A stretch of 37,498 nt of DNA from Verrucomicrobiota bacterium. Lineage in GTDB: Bacteria > Verrucomicrobiota > Verrucomicrobiia > Verrucomicrobiales > Akkermansiaceae. Shown one piece after another: positions 9,901 through 18,969 of the stretch; within the stretch, counting starts at the first letter, position 1; every line of letters starts with the position of its first letter. A program made the position numbers and the translations under genes. The notes below the pieces were generated by a model. The model saw only the letters and a program-made list of their open reading frames with translations. It did no database searches and was not told the origin of the DNA. Location of the stretch: positions 1 through 37,498 of the forward strand of contig RDYP01000026.1 of NCBI GenBank assembly GCA_004293445.1, written 5' to 3'.

Positions 9901-9954
9901 TCGCCGCCAGACTTCGTGCTTTCAGGACCTTCCCCGGCCTGCTTGGCTCGTCGC

Positions 9955-10614
9955 ATGTTCAAACGCCTGCTCTGCTCAGCCCTCGCCAGCGCCTCGCTGG
10001 CCCACTCGGCGGAATCGCAGAAAATTCCCGCGCGCCGGGTTGTGCTGGTTCATGGTATTTTCCAAACCCAGTGGCGCTGCTTCGGATTCCTCCGCAAGGA
10101 CCTCCAACGCAAGGGAGTCGAGTGCTTGACTCCCTCGCTCAAACCCGCGGACGGGCGCGATGGCCTGCCCAAAATGGCCGAACAACTCAAACGCGAGATC
10201 GACGCCCGCTTCGGACCGCACGAACGACTCGTCCTGATCGGCTTCAGCATGGGCGGCCTGGTAAGCCGTTACTACCTTCAAGAACTCGGGGGATCCGAGC
10301 GATGCGATGGCTTCTTCACTATCTCCAGCCCCCATCACGGAACCGGAACCGCCCATCTCTTTTACGGCGAAGGTGCCCGTCAAATGAGGCCCGATAGCGA
10401 TTTCCTAAAACAGCTCGCCGAGACCGAGGAACGCCTCGGAGACATGCCCGTGGTGTCCTACCACACACCGGCTGACCTGATCATTCTCCCTCCCACCAGT
10501 TCCGTCTGGAAACGGGCCGAAAACCTCAGCATCCCCTGCCCCCTCCATCCGCTGATGACCTTCTCGCCCGAAGTCCGACGCGACATCCTCTCCCGCCTCG
10601 CCACTCCCCGCTGA
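9955..10614 (+). CDS. Secreted alpha/beta-hydrolase (lipase/esterase type)
   Basis: The 219-residue product starts MFKRLLCSALASASLAHSAES, a signal peptide, so it is exported. The hydrolase core has VVLVHGIFQ (oxyanion-hole HG) and the nucleophile elbow GFSMGGL with Ser98. ISSPHHGTGTAH follows, a sequence typical of PGAP1- and triacylglycerol-lipase-like proteins. Asp near PADLII and His in PLHPLM are candidates for the rest of the triad. The protein is short and lacks a large lid. The in-frame start at 9916 would put 13 residues before the signal peptide and is less likely. It stands alone, 94 bp before the MoxR cluster. The natural ester substrate cannot be told. Confidence 0.8.
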   Translation: MFKRLLCSALASASLAHSAESQKIPARRVVLVHGIFQTQWRCFGFLRKDLQRKGVECLTPSLKPADGRDGLPKMAEQLKREIDARFGPHERLVLIGFSMGGLVSRYYLQELGGSERCDGFFTISSPHHGTGTAHLFYGEGARQMRPDSDFLKQLAETEERLGDMPVVSYHTPADLIILPPTSSVWKRAENLSIPCPLHPLMTFSPEVRRDILSRLATPR

Positions 10615-10708
10615 GCAGCGAGGCCTTCACCTCGACGCGATTTTTCATCTCCCGTTCACAGGGATTTCAGATACAGCTCGCACGATACACCCCTGCCACC
10701 TCCTCCGC

Positions 10709-11716
10709 ATGGAATACGCATCCGAAACCGAAGTCAGCACCGCCGGCAAACATGTCCGCTCCCTCTCCGCCGCGCTCAATCAAGTGCTGTTCGGCCAAGA
10801 GGAACTTATCGACCTCGTCCTCACCGGAGTTCTAGCCCGTGGTCATATCCTGCTCGAAGGCCTGCCCGGCCTTGGCAAGACCGAGCTGGTCAAAGGCCTT
10901 TCCAAATTGCTCCGCCTCGACACCAAGCGCGTTCAGTTCACCCCCGACCTCCTCCCCGGCGACATCACCGGCAATCCCGTCCTTCAGGAGGTCGATGGCC
11001 GCCGCGCCTTCATTTTCCAACCAGGCCCCCTTTTCACCAACATCGTCCTTGCCGACGAAATCAACCGCGCCTCGCCGAAGACCCAGTCCGCCCTGCTCGA
11101 AGCCATGCAGGAACGCCGGGTGACGGTCCTCGGCGAAACCCACGAGCTGCCCAGACCCTTCTTCGTCCTCGCCACCCAGAACCCGATCGAGCTCGAAGGA
11201 ACCTACCCACTGCCCGAAGCCCAGCTCGACCGCTTCCTTTTCAAGCTCGAAGTCACCCGCAACCGCGTCGAAACCCTCGAGCGCATCGTTACCCAACGCG
11301 AGCTCGGCAGCGAACCGAAGGTCGATCCCATCATGGACGCGACCACGCTCGACGAAGTCCTGAACCTCGTCCGCCGCATCTACCTGCCCGATGTCGTGGC
11401 AAATTACATCGCCCGGCTTGTCGACGGCACCCACCCCGGACAGAGCAGCGCCGCCCGCGGCATCCGCTTCGGAGCCAGCCCCCGCGCCGCGCTCTCGCTC
11501 GCCTCCGCAGCCAAGGCACGAGCCCTCATGAACGAACGCACCCACGCTTCCTTCGAAGACGTTCGCTTCGTCGCCCCATCCGTCCTCCGCCACCGCATCG
11601 TCCTTGAATACAACGCCCGCGTGGAGGGCCTCACCCACAACGACCTCATCCGCTCCCTCCTCGAGGAAATCCCCTTCCAAGGCAATCCCACCCCGAAGAC
11701 CCTCAAGCCTGCCTGA
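10709..11716 (+). CDS. MoxR-family AAA+ ATPase
   Basis: MoxR ATPases act as chaperone-like machines that mature or activate partner complexes, usually with DUF58 and VWA proteins encoded nearby. The 335-residue product has Walker A GLPGLGKTE (about residues 52-60), Walker B VLADEINRASP (about 113), sensor-1 VLATQNPIE and the usual PLPEAQLDRFLF segment. The C-terminal helical lid domain follows. It is soluble and has no signal peptide. It is the first gene of an eight-gene plus-strand cluster that runs to about 22.1 kb and includes a DUF58 and two VWA proteins. That is the classical company of MoxR and supports a cell-envelope or stress role. Confidence 0.95.
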   Translation: MEYASETEVSTAGKHVRSLSAALNQVLFGQEELIDLVLTGVLARGHILLEGLPGLGKTELVKGLSKLLRLDTKRVQFTPDLLPGDITGNPVLQEVDGRRAFIFQPGPLFTNIVLADEINRASPKTQSALLEAMQERRVTVLGETHELPRPFFVLATQNPIELEGTYPLPEAQLDRFLFKLEVTRNRVETLERIVTQRELGSEPKVDPIMDATTLDEVLNLVRRIYLPDVVANYIARLVDGTHPGQSSAARGIRFGASPRAALSLASAAKARALMNERTHASFEDVRFVAPSVLRHRIVLEYNARVEGLTHNDLIRSLLEEIPFQGNPTPKTLKPA

Positions 11717-11761
11717 TCCGACCGCGTCACCCGTCGTCAATCATCCATCGACCCCTCTGCT

Positions 11762-13525
11762 ATGCGCCTCCTCCTCTTCCTTCTCGCCGCCTTCCCGCTT
11801 CTGGCGCAGGAAAACCTCTTTCTCCACGTCCCCGATCCGAAGTCCAAGGCCAAGGTCGAAGCCACCGCTCTTTTCAACCGCCCCGCACCCGGTGGCTTCC
11901 TGCCGGTCCTCGTCACGGTAACGAATCCTTCGGAAAATGACCGCGACTTCGAAATCTCCGCCACCTCCTCCGACAACGCTTACGGCAATTACGGCAGCGA
12001 ACTCACCTCGAGCTTCAACCTCACCGCTCCGGCAGGAAAAACCAGCCGCCATCAGATTCTGATCCCCTGCACCACCGGCCTCAGCAGCGGCAACTCACCG
12101 TCGGTCGCAATCCGCCTCGCCGGCTCTTTCGGCTTCGCCAACGGCCACCTCAGCGCCACTTGGGGCGATACCCAACCCGCCATTCTTCTCAGCGAACCTC
12201 TTTTCACACCGAACGCCTCCGCTCTCGACGCCGCCGCAAGCGCGGGCCACGCCGCACGCTTCGGCAGCACATCATTCGCGGCGAAATTCGATCCCCGCGA
12301 ACTACCCGAAGACTGGCGGGCTTACTCCGGCTTCGACTCCATCGTCCTCACCGACACCGACTGGGGCGTCGCCAGTCCCGGCGCGCGCAACGCCATCCTC
12401 CGCTGGAACCGCCTTGGCGGCAGCATCATCATCTACGCCACTTCCAGTAATTCCGACCTCGCCACCCTGGGCATCGCCTCCGGCGGCAAGGGTCATCGCT
12501 CCGCCGAGCGCAGCTTCGGCAGCGTCGCCATCCATCCCATCGCAACCGACCTGAAGCTCGATGCCGCCAAGGCCGTCGCGGAAATCGATGCCGCCGCGAA
12601 GCTCCCAACCCTCAATGCCTCGATCCGCGAAGACTTCTCCAACGGAAACTGGCCTCTCCAGACGGAATTCGGCAGCGCCCGCTACAACCACACGCTTTTC
12701 ATCCTCATTCTGATCGCCTTCGGCATCCTCGTCGGCCCCGTCAATCTCTTCGTCTTCGCGAAGTCCGGCCGCCGCCATCGACTCTTCATCACCACACCCA
12801 TCATCGCGCTTGGCACCAGCGTCCTTCTCATCGGTCTGATCATCGCCATCGATGGCTTCGGTGGCCGTGGTATGCGCACGGTGGTGATGGAAGTCCGGCC
12901 CGATGACAACGAGCACTCCGCCTATCTCCTCCAGGAACAAATTTCCCGCACCGGTGTCCTTTTCAGCGGCGGCTTCAGCCTCGACGAACCCGCCACCCTC
13001 GCCCCTCTTCCCATCGCATCCAGCCAGTGGGCCCGTCTCACCGCATCGAACTACGGCGGCGGCATGCGCTATGAGGTGAAGCCCGATGACGGAAAATTGC
13101 TCCTCGACGGCGACTGGTTCCAAAGCCGCTCCGAACAAGGCCACCTCGTCCGCGCCATCATCCCCACACGCGGCCGCATCGAGGCACACAACGAGGCTGG
13201 CCCACCGTCCATGCTATCCACTTTCGACTTTCCCATCGAAACCCTGTGGTTCTCGGACCATGCCGGCGGCATCTGGCGCGCTGATCAAATCGAGCCCGGC
13301 AAGACCTTCAAGTGCCAACCCGCCAGCACCTCCGATCTCGCCGATTTCGTCGCCAAAGCCTCCGCCTCCCTCAGCCATCGCAGCGGCAAAGCCTTCACTC
13401 CGCTCGCCTCCCGCCCCGGCCATTTCATCGCCGTGACCGATGCAGCACCCGGCATCGATACCTTCCGCGGCATCAAATGGCAGCGCACCCGAACCTATCT
13501 CACAGGGCCCATCGTTCGGCCATGA
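11762..13525 (+). CDS. Membrane protein of the MoxR cluster, unknown function
   Basis: The 587-residue product has a signal peptide (MRLLLFLLAAFPLLAQE), then about 290 residues predicted to lie outside the cytoplasm. Two close transmembrane helices follow near 312-340 (FILILIAFGILVGPVNLFVF) and 347-370 (TPIIALGTSVLLIGLIIAI). A further 220-residue domain comes after them. The short basic loop SGRRHR between the helices suggests that both large domains face the periplasm. The first part contains a beta-sandwich-like start (GGFLPVLVTVTNPSENDRDF). A Rossmann-like stretch with ILRWNRLGGSIIIYATSS recalls the GATase-like regions of Bat proteins. I do not recognise a named family. It lies 45 bp after moxR and is probably part of the same transcript. 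Confidence 0.8.
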   Translation: MRLLLFLLAAFPLLAQENLFLHVPDPKSKAKVEATALFNRPAPGGFLPVLVTVTNPSENDRDFEISATSSDNAYGNYGSELTSSFNLTAPAGKTSRHQILIPCTTGLSSGNSPSVAIRLAGSFGFANGHLSATWGDTQPAILLSEPLFTPNASALDAAASAGHAARFGSTSFAAKFDPRELPEDWRAYSGFDSIVLTDTDWGVASPGARNAILRWNRLGGSIIIYATSSNSDLATLGIASGGKGHRSAERSFGSVAIHPIATDLKLDAAKAVAEIDAAAKLPTLNASIREDFSNGNWPLQTEFGSARYNHTLFILILIAFGILVGPVNLFVFAKSGRRHRLFITTPIIALGTSVLLIGLIIAIDGFGGRGMRTVVMEVRPDDNEHSAYLLQEQISRTGVLFSGGFSLDEPATLAPLPIASSQWARLTASNYGGGMRYEVKPDDGKLLLDGDWFQSRSEQGHLVRAIIPTRGRIEAHNEAGPPSMLSTFDFPIETLWFSDHAGGIWRADQIEPGKTFKCQPASTSDLADFVAKASASLSHRSGKAFTPLASRPGHFIAVTDAAPGIDTFRGIKWQRTRTYLTGPIVRP

Positions 13526-13608
13526 AAGTGCCTGCACGCCACCCCGGGGAGAGAGTGCCGACTTCCGCAGGCAAGATCTTCCCGCCGCGATCCCACCGCC
13601 ATCACAAC

Positions 13609-13631
13609 GTCGGCTAAAGCCACCGCTCCGC
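13609..13631 (+). repeat. Short interspersed palindromic repeat, copy 1
   Basis: The sequence contains GGCTAAAGCC followed by ACCGCTCC. A close relative with GGCTGAAGCC and AGCGCTCC occurs at 17091-17114, also between genes of the same cluster. The core is an imperfect palindrome (GGCT...AGCC), like REP-type elements. It lies in the 132-bp gap before the ABC ATPase gene. Confidence 0.5.
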
Positions 13632-13657
13632 AAATCCCTTCATCGACGCCTTCCCGC

Positions 13658-14659
13658 ATGTCCACCGCCGCCATCAAAGTCACCAATCTCTACCGCTACT
13701 TCGGCCCCTTGAAGGCCGTCAACGGCATCAGCTTCGAGATCCCACACGGCTCGGTCTGCGGCTTCGTCGGTGCCAACGGCGCGGGCAAGACGACCACCAT
13801 GCGAATCCTCGCATCCCTCGACTACCCCACCATGGGCAGCGCGGAAATCTGCGGGATCAATGTCGTCCACCACCCCGAAGAAGTGCGCAAGCTCATCGGC
13901 TGGATGCCCGACCACTTCGGGAATTACGAACACATGACCGTGGTCGAATACCTCGACTTCTACGCACGGGCCTTCGGCTTCTCCGGCAAGGAGCGCCGCG
14001 ACCGCGTCCGCGAGGTCATGGAGTTCACCGACCTCGTAACCCTCGCCGACCGATTCTCAAACAAGCTCTCCAAAGGCATGACCCAGCGCCTTTGCCTCGG
14101 CCGCGCACTGCTGCACGATCCCCAAGTCCTCATCATGGACGAACCCGCCGCCGGTCTCGACCCCAAGGCCCGCGTCGAACTCAAACACCTCATCCGCGTC
14201 CTCGCCCAGGAAGGAAAGACCATCTTCATTTCCTCCCACATCCTCTCCGAGCTCGGCGAGATGTGCGACTCCCTGCTCTTCGTCAACGGCGGCCGCATCG
14301 TTCACCACGGCGACGCAGAAGCCCTGAAGCAAGGCACTGATTCGATGGGCGGAATGCTCTTCGACGTCCAGCTGCTTGGAGCTCCGCAAACCCTCTCCGA
14401 CTGGTGCGCCGTCCACCCACACGTCGAGTTCCTCGAATCACGTAAAACGGGTGGCCGAATCCGCATCGAATCCACCGATCTCGATCGCGCGGCAGAAGTG
14501 CTTTCACGAATGATCAAGGACGGCCTCCAAGTCGTCGAGTTCCACAAAGAGCAACGCAATCTTGAAGACGCTTTCATCGACATGCTCGGTCGTATCGACC
14601 GCGGTGAAGGCGCTCTTCCCACCGCTCCCGCCAGCACCTCAACGGAAATCGTACCCTGA
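13658..14659 (+). CDS. ABC transporter ATP-binding protein (ABC-2 exporter type)
   Basis: The 333-residue product is a single nucleotide-binding domain with Walker A GANGAGKTTT (about residues 38-47), a Q-loop region, the signature LSKGM, Walker B VLIMDEPAAGLDP and the switch His in SSHIL. A C-terminal extension of about 100 residues follows the core, as in ATPases of ABC-2 exporters such as the CcmA/GldA type. It energises the permease encoded one base downstream. The location inside a MoxR/Bat cluster recalls gliding- and envelope-linked GldA systems, but no substrate is indicated. An interspersed repeat sits in the 132 bp before the gene, and an internal promoter there is possible. Confidence 0.93.
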   Translation: MSTAAIKVTNLYRYFGPLKAVNGISFEIPHGSVCGFVGANGAGKTTTMRILASLDYPTMGSAEICGINVVHHPEEVRKLIGWMPDHFGNYEHMTVVEYLDFYARAFGFSGKERRDRVREVMEFTDLVTLADRFSNKLSKGMTQRLCLGRALLHDPQVLIMDEPAAGLDPKARVELKHLIRVLAQEGKTIFISSHILSELGEMCDSLLFVNGGRIVHHGDAEALKQGTDSMGGMLFDVQLLGAPQTLSDWCAVHPHVEFLESRKTGGRIRIESTDLDRAAEVLSRMIKDGLQVVEFHKEQRNLEDAFIDMLGRIDRGEGALPTAPASTSTEIVP

Positions 14660-14660
14660 C

Positions 14661-16148
14661 ATGAGCACTGCACCCACGAAACAGGCCGGCGGTCCCGACG
14701 AGTTCAGCGACCGCCTCTCACCGATGCTCGTCAAGGAGCTCCGCCAAGGTCTCCGCGCACGGACTTTCGTCATCCTCTTCCTCGCCCTTCAGGCCTTCCT
14801 CGGCGTGATCCTTCTGTCAGCCATCGGCGCAGCCGCCCCTGAGCGCGCAGGCCAGACGGTCAGCTCGGTGATCTTCTTCTTTTTCTCCATGTCCGTGCTG
14901 ATCGTCCAGCCACTGCGCGGCATCGGTTCGCTGCACAGCGAGATCAAGGGCAACACCATCGACCTGATGGTCCTGACCCGCCTCAGCGCTTGGCGAATCG
15001 TGCTCGGCAAGTGGATCGCCATCGTCAGCCAGTCCGCTCTCCTCCTCGCGGCCATCGCACCCTACCTGATCCTCCGCTACTTCTTCGGCCGGATGAACCT
15101 CTTCGCCGAGCTCCACCTGCTCGCGCTCATCTTCATCGGCTCCGCCGCATTCACCGCCCTCACGGTCGGACTCTCCGCCGTGCCCTCAATCTTCATCCGC
15201 GGCCTCGTGCCACTGGTCGGAGCCGTCTACCTCGCCGGCGGCATCTCCGCCGTTTGCTTCGGCAACGGGATCGACGAAGTGGTGAAGTTCTGCACCCTCC
15301 AAGAACCCAAGAGTGGCTGGGTCCTCCTCACCATCCTGATCTTTTTGGCTTACTTTGGCTGGTTCGCACTCGCGCTGGGCGCCTCCATGATCGCACCACA
15401 GGCCGAGAACCACAGCAGCGCCCGCCGCCTGATCACCCTCCTCGCCGCGATCGCACTCGGCGCGCTGAATCACTTCGCCGCCTTTGAACGCGAGTTCCTC
15501 GCCATCATGCTCGCCGTTCTCGTCACACCCGCCATGGTCATCGCCCTTACCGAACCATTCTACCTGCTGCCACCGATCTGTCGCGACTTCGTCCGCCGCG
15601 GTGCAATCGGCCGCCTCGCCGGGCGCTTCCTCTACCCCGGCTGGCCCAGCGGCGTGCTCTTCACCGGCCTCCTGATCGGCACCGCCTCGGTCGCAACCTT
15701 GCTGCCAAAACACTCGTTCACACCGGAGTTCGCGGAAGAAATGAAGATCGCCCTCAGCGGCAGTCTCGCCACTCTGCTGCTACCCGCCCTGATCCAACGA
15801 TTTTTACCGGACCGCTTCCGCCAAGGCTTCGGCATTTACCTACTCATCATGGCGATTCTCGGCGTGCTCGCCATCCTCGCCGGCCTCGTCGCCGCACAAA
15901 GCGAAGACGATTCCTTCCTCTGGGCCCTCTCGTGGATCCCGCCAGTCCAGTTGCCACTCATGGAATGGCTGCGCCGTTCAAGCTACCTCATCGGCAATTA
16001 CAGCAACCCGGAAATCTACTCGCTCCTCACACGCACGTCCCTCGGCATCACCGCCTTCTACTTCCTCGCCCTGCTCGTCGCCGCCCTGCGCCATTTCCCG
16101 AGCATCCGCGAAGTCGAAGCCGCCGCGAAATCCACCGACACCCCGTGA
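14661..16148 (+). CDS. ABC-2 type permease, about 12 membrane helices
   Basis: The 495-residue protein is almost entirely membrane-embedded, with about twelve hydrophobic helices. It begins with the cytoplasmic segment LSPMLVKELRQGLRART, typical of ABC-2 permeases and their coupling helix. An LMVLTRLSAWRIVLGKW stretch near 100 is also usual for the family. It is the partner of the ATPase just upstream: the ATPase stop TGA and this ATG are separated by one base. I choose the 14661 start because the longer open frame lies over the ATPase gene. The stop overlaps the GTG start of the DUF58 gene, which suggests translational coupling. Substrate unknown. Confidence 0.9.
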   Translation: MSTAPTKQAGGPDEFSDRLSPMLVKELRQGLRARTFVILFLALQAFLGVILLSAIGAAAPERAGQTVSSVIFFFFSMSVLIVQPLRGIGSLHSEIKGNTIDLMVLTRLSAWRIVLGKWIAIVSQSALLLAAIAPYLILRYFFGRMNLFAELHLLALIFIGSAAFTALTVGLSAVPSIFIRGLVPLVGAVYLAGGISAVCFGNGIDEVVKFCTLQEPKSGWVLLTILIFLAYFGWFALALGASMIAPQAENHSSARRLITLLAAIALGALNHFAAFEREFLAIMLAVLVTPAMVIALTEPFYLLPPICRDFVRRGAIGRLAGRFLYPGWPSGVLFTGLLIGTASVATLLPKHSFTPEFAEEMKIALSGSLATLLLPALIQRFLPDRFRQGFGIYLLIMAILGVLAILAGLVAAQSEDDSFLWALSWIPPVQLPLMEWLRRSSYLIGNYSNPEIYSLLTRTSLGITAFYFLALLVAALRHFPSIREVEAAAKSTDTP

Positions 16149-17026
16149 CCGCCGACGACCTCGCACACTGCCACGCCCGCGCGCTCGCCGCCGCCGGCCG
16201 CCTGCGTCTGCCGCTGCGCTCCCGCGTCTGGAAAGGCCAGGCCGGTGAGTTTCAGGGAGCCGGCACAGGGTCGTCGCTCGATTTCCAAGACCACCGAACC
16301 TACGTTCCCGGCGACGATCCCCGCCACATCAACTGGCAGGCCTACGCCCGGACCGGCCAGTACACAATGAAGCTCTACCGCGAGGAAGTGCGACCGGTCG
16401 TCGATGTCGTGCTCGACGCCTCGGAGTCGATGTTCTTCGAGCCCCTGAAAGCCACCCGCGTTGCCGATTTGTTCTACCTCACGGTCGAGTCCGCCCGCCA
16501 CAGCGGTGCCGCCACCAGCGTTCATCTCGTCCGCGGCGATGCCACACGCACCATCCCGCCGGAGCTCGTCGCCGCCCATCGCTGGCTCGACGAAGCACGC
16601 TCTCTTTCAGCACGCGATTCCGCCGCCCCGCCCGACTTCTCCCGCATCCCCTTCCGCGGCAATGCGATCCGAGTGTTGATCTCCGACCTCCTCTTCCCCG
16701 GCGACCCCGAACCTGCCCTCCGCTGCCTCGCCGCCCGCCAAGGCTGCCCCATCCTGCTGGCACCTTTCCTCCAAAGCGAAGCCGCTCCGGAGTGGACCGG
16801 CAACTACGAGTTCGTCGATGCCGAACGGAAGTCACGCCACCCGCATCGCATCGAGCCCTCGGTCCTCCGGCGCTACCGCGAAAGTTACATCCAACACTTC
16901 GCCCTCTGGAAGAATGCCTGCCGCCGCCACCAATCCCGCATGGCCCGCGTCCCCTGCGAGCCCGATTTCCAGACCTCCCTCTTCGCCGAAGCCGTCCCCA
17001 GCGGCGCGCTGGAAAGTTCCAAGTGA
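16145..17026 (+). CDS. DUF58 protein (MoxR partner)
   Basis: The 293-residue product has the DUF58 hallmark DHRTYVPGDDPRHINWQAYART (about residues 49-70; key residues P, G, D, R, W), followed by LDASESM, the weak MIDAS-like strand of the VWA-type fold. There is no membrane segment. DUF58 proteins are regular companions of MoxR and are thought to be its substrates or adaptors. The start is GTG, inside a GTGA overlap with the permease stop. An ATG-led longer frame (from 15932) covers the permease gene and encodes His/Arg/Pro-rich sequence, so it is rejected. The last codons (ESSK and stop) are formed by a short repeated motif that continues into the gap. Confidence 0.9.
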   Translation: MTADDLAHCHARALAAAGRLRLPLRSRVWKGQAGEFQGAGTGSSLDFQDHRTYVPGDDPRHINWQAYARTGQYTMKLYREEVRPVVDVVLDASESMFFEPLKATRVADLFYLTVESARHSGAATSVHLVRGDATRTIPPELVAAHRWLDEARSLSARDSAAPPDFSRIPFRGNAIRVLISDLLFPGDPEPALRCLAARQGCPILLAPFLQSEAAPEWTGNYEFVDAERKSRHPHRIEPSVLRRYRESYIQHFALWKNACRRHQSRMARVPCEPDFQTSLFAEAVPSGALESSK

Positions 17027-17037
17027 GAAGTTCCAAG
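17014..17037 (+). repeat. Tandem AAGTTCCAAG repeat at the DUF58 gene end
   Basis: AAGTTCCAAG occurs twice here, separated by TGAG. The first copy supplies the last sense codons and stop of the DUF58 gene. A related sequence in the opposite direction occurs at 19379-19399, before the last gene of the cluster. Confidence 0.5.
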
Positions 17038-17090
17038 GGCCAACAGCGACCATGATGCTACCAATAGAAGACCGCCCCCTCCGGCGGAAC

Positions 17091-17114
17091 GCAGGCTGAA
17101 GCCAGCGCTCCCGC
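17091..17114 (+). repeat. Short interspersed palindromic repeat, copy 2
   Basis: GGCTGAAGCC followed by AGCGCTCC closely resembles the element at 13609-13631. It lies in the 122-bp gap between the DUF58 and BatA-like genes. A second inverted pair (CCGCC...GGCGG) lies just upstream. It may be a REP-type element or a structured mRNA segment. Confidence 0.5.
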
Positions 17115-17148
17115 ATCGACGATCCACCATCCCTCATCCAACTCCCCC

Positions 17149-18969
17149 TTGCTCACCCTCACCAACCCCGCCGGCCTATGGGCGCTCCTCGGAATCCCCG
17201 CGGTGCTCGCCATCCATTTCCTCCAACGCCAGGCGGTCGTGCTGCCATCGTCGACGCTCTTTTTGTTAGAAAGAACCCAGCGCGAGTCCGCCAGCGGCAG
17301 ACGCTTCGACCGCCTGATGAATTCCGTTCCGCTGTGGATGCAACTCCTCGGCATCATGCTCCTCACTTGGCTGCTCGCTGAACCCCGCTACCAGAAAGCC
17401 CGGAGCACCCAGCGAGTCGCGGTAGTGCTCGATTCCTCCGCCTCGATGTCCGTCGTAAAGAACGCGCTCAAGCAAGAACTCGTCGCCTCACTACCCGACC
17501 TCCAAGGCCAAGCCACGGCGCTGGAACTCACCTTGCTCGACTCCGCACCCGGCAAATCCCGGCTCTACGCCGGCTCCTCGACGCAGGACTTCGCCGCGGC
17601 GCTCGATGCCTGGCAACCACGAGCCGGCCTGACCGATCCCGCCCCCAGCCTCCGCCTCGCCCGTTCACTCGTCGCCCGCGAAGGCCTCGTCATCCACGCC
17701 ACCGACACCCCGCTGGAAAACCCGCCCTTCGACGCACGCCTACTCTCCATCGGCGAACCGATCGACAACGTCGGCTTCACCGGGGTCACCATCGTCGAAA
17801 AAGAAGGCGGCACGGTCTGGCAAGCCCTTGTTCGAAACTACTCCGAACATCGTACTACAAGAAGCTGGCAGCTCGAATGGCCCGGCGGCGGCCGCAGCCA
17901 ACCAAAATCCTTCGAGCTCGGGCCCGGCGCGATCCTCACCCTCCAGGCCGCCTTCCCGGAAAACGCCACGCGCGCCCGCCTCGTGCTCTCGCCCGATCGC
18001 TTCAGCCTCGACGACTCGCTGCCGATGGTCGTCCCAAAACCCAAGACCCTCAAACTCTTCTCCGCCACCCGCGGAACACACGAAGAACTGGTCATCAAAC
18101 TCAGGCGCTCCCTCGCAGCGACAGAGACCACCAACGATGCCGCCGAAGCCGATCTCACGCTGCTTTCCTACGATCCCCTCGACCCCGTCGCCCCCTCCGG
18201 CAACTCGGTGCTCTTCGTCCATGATGAAACCCAAGGAGGCAGCTACCTGAAGGGCGGCATCGTCGCCGCAGCCCACCCGCTCATCGATGGCCTAAATTGG
18301 CAGTCCCTCCTCGTTCGCGAGACCATTCAACTCGAACGCCGACCCTCCGACACCGTCCTTCTTTGGCAAGGCAGCCGCCCCCTCATCCTGCTCCGCGAGA
18401 ACGAAGCCACCGCCACCTCACCCGCCGGCCGCATGCTCGGCTTCAATTTCGACCTCCGCTTGTCAAATGCCAGCACCCAGCCGGCTTTCATCGTGATGCT
18501 CCACCGTTTCGCAGAAGAACTCCGCACGGCAAAAATCGCAGCTTCGACCGAACTTCTGGAATGCAGCCAACCCATCGTTCTCGCGGCCCGCAACGGCAGC
18601 GACGCCGCCCCCTTGAAAATCGAAACTCTCGACCTCGACGGCAAAGTCCTCTCCACCAGCACCCGCCCCGCCGCAGCGCGAGTCGACCTCGAGGCACCCA
18701 TCGATCCCGGCTTCCTGCAAGTCCACCAAGGCGACGCCGTTCTGCTCGATGCCGCCCTGCATTTCGCCGATACCCGCGAGGCCGACTTCCGCGCCTGCGC
18801 CCCCGCCAATACCCTTGGCGAAGGCAGCGCCGCCGCGGTCGAGCGCCACACCGAAGAAGACCACTGGTGGCGCATCTGGCTTCTCCTCCTGCTCCTCGCT
18901 CTCCTCGTCTCCTGGCATTTCACTCGGGAAAGGGAATCACTCCGCAGCACACCCGACGTCACGCAATGA
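17149..18969 (+). CDS. BatA-like protein with VWA domain
   Basis: The 606-residue membrane protein starts LTNPAGLWALLGIPAVLAIHFLQ, the BatA/aerotolerance-regulator N-terminal domain with a first helix. A second helix follows near 63-80. A VWA-type domain comes next with the metal site DSSAS (Asp95). The middle part resembles the beta-rich and GATase-like parts of long BatA-like proteins, and a final helix (IWLLLLLLALLVSWHF) lies near the C-terminus. The bulk is expected in the periplasm. The start is TTG at 17149: it places LTLTNPAGLW at the N-terminus exactly as in the family, and no ATG in frame does so. The stop overlaps the next start as ATGA. Role inferred from family: envelope integrity or stress. 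Confidence 0.85.
   Translation: MLTLTNPAGLWALLGIPAVLAIHFLQRQAVVLPSSTLFLLERTQRESASGRRFDRLMNSVPLWMQLLGIMLLTWLLAEPRYQKARSTQRVAVVLDSSASMSVVKNALKQELVASLPDLQGQATALELTLLDSAPGKSRLYAGSSTQDFAAALDAWQPRAGLTDPAPSLRLARSLVAREGLVIHATDTPLENPPFDARLLSIGEPIDNVGFTGVTIVEKEGGTVWQALVRNYSEHRTTRSWQLEWPGGGRSQPKSFELGPGAILTLQAAFPENATRARLVLSPDRFSLDDSLPMVVPKPKTLKLFSATRGTHEELVIKLRRSLAATETTNDAAEADLTLLSYDPLDPVAPSGNSVLFVHDETQGGSYLKGGIVAAAHPLIDGLNWQSLLVRETIQLERRPSDTVLLWQGSRPLILLRENEATATSPAGRMLGFNFDLRLSNASTQPAFIVMLHRFAEELRTAKIAASTELLECSQPIVLAARNGSDAAPLKIETLDLDGKVLSTSTRPAAARVDLEAPIDPGFLQVHQGDAVLLDAALHFADTREADFRACAPANTLGEGSAAAVERHTEEDHWWRIWLLLLLLALLVSWHFTRERESLRSTPDVTQ

Noticed and set aside
10621-10650. Hairpin CGAGG-CCTTCA-CCTCG followed by a short T-run after the hydrolase gene
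   Set aside because: The stem has only five pairs and the T-run lies about five bases further on, so it is too weak to call a terminator.
15932-16144. ATG-led extension of the DUF58 gene
   Set aside because: It lies inside the permease gene and encodes His/Pro/Arg-rich shadow sequence. The GTG in the GTGA overlap gives a normal DUF58 start.
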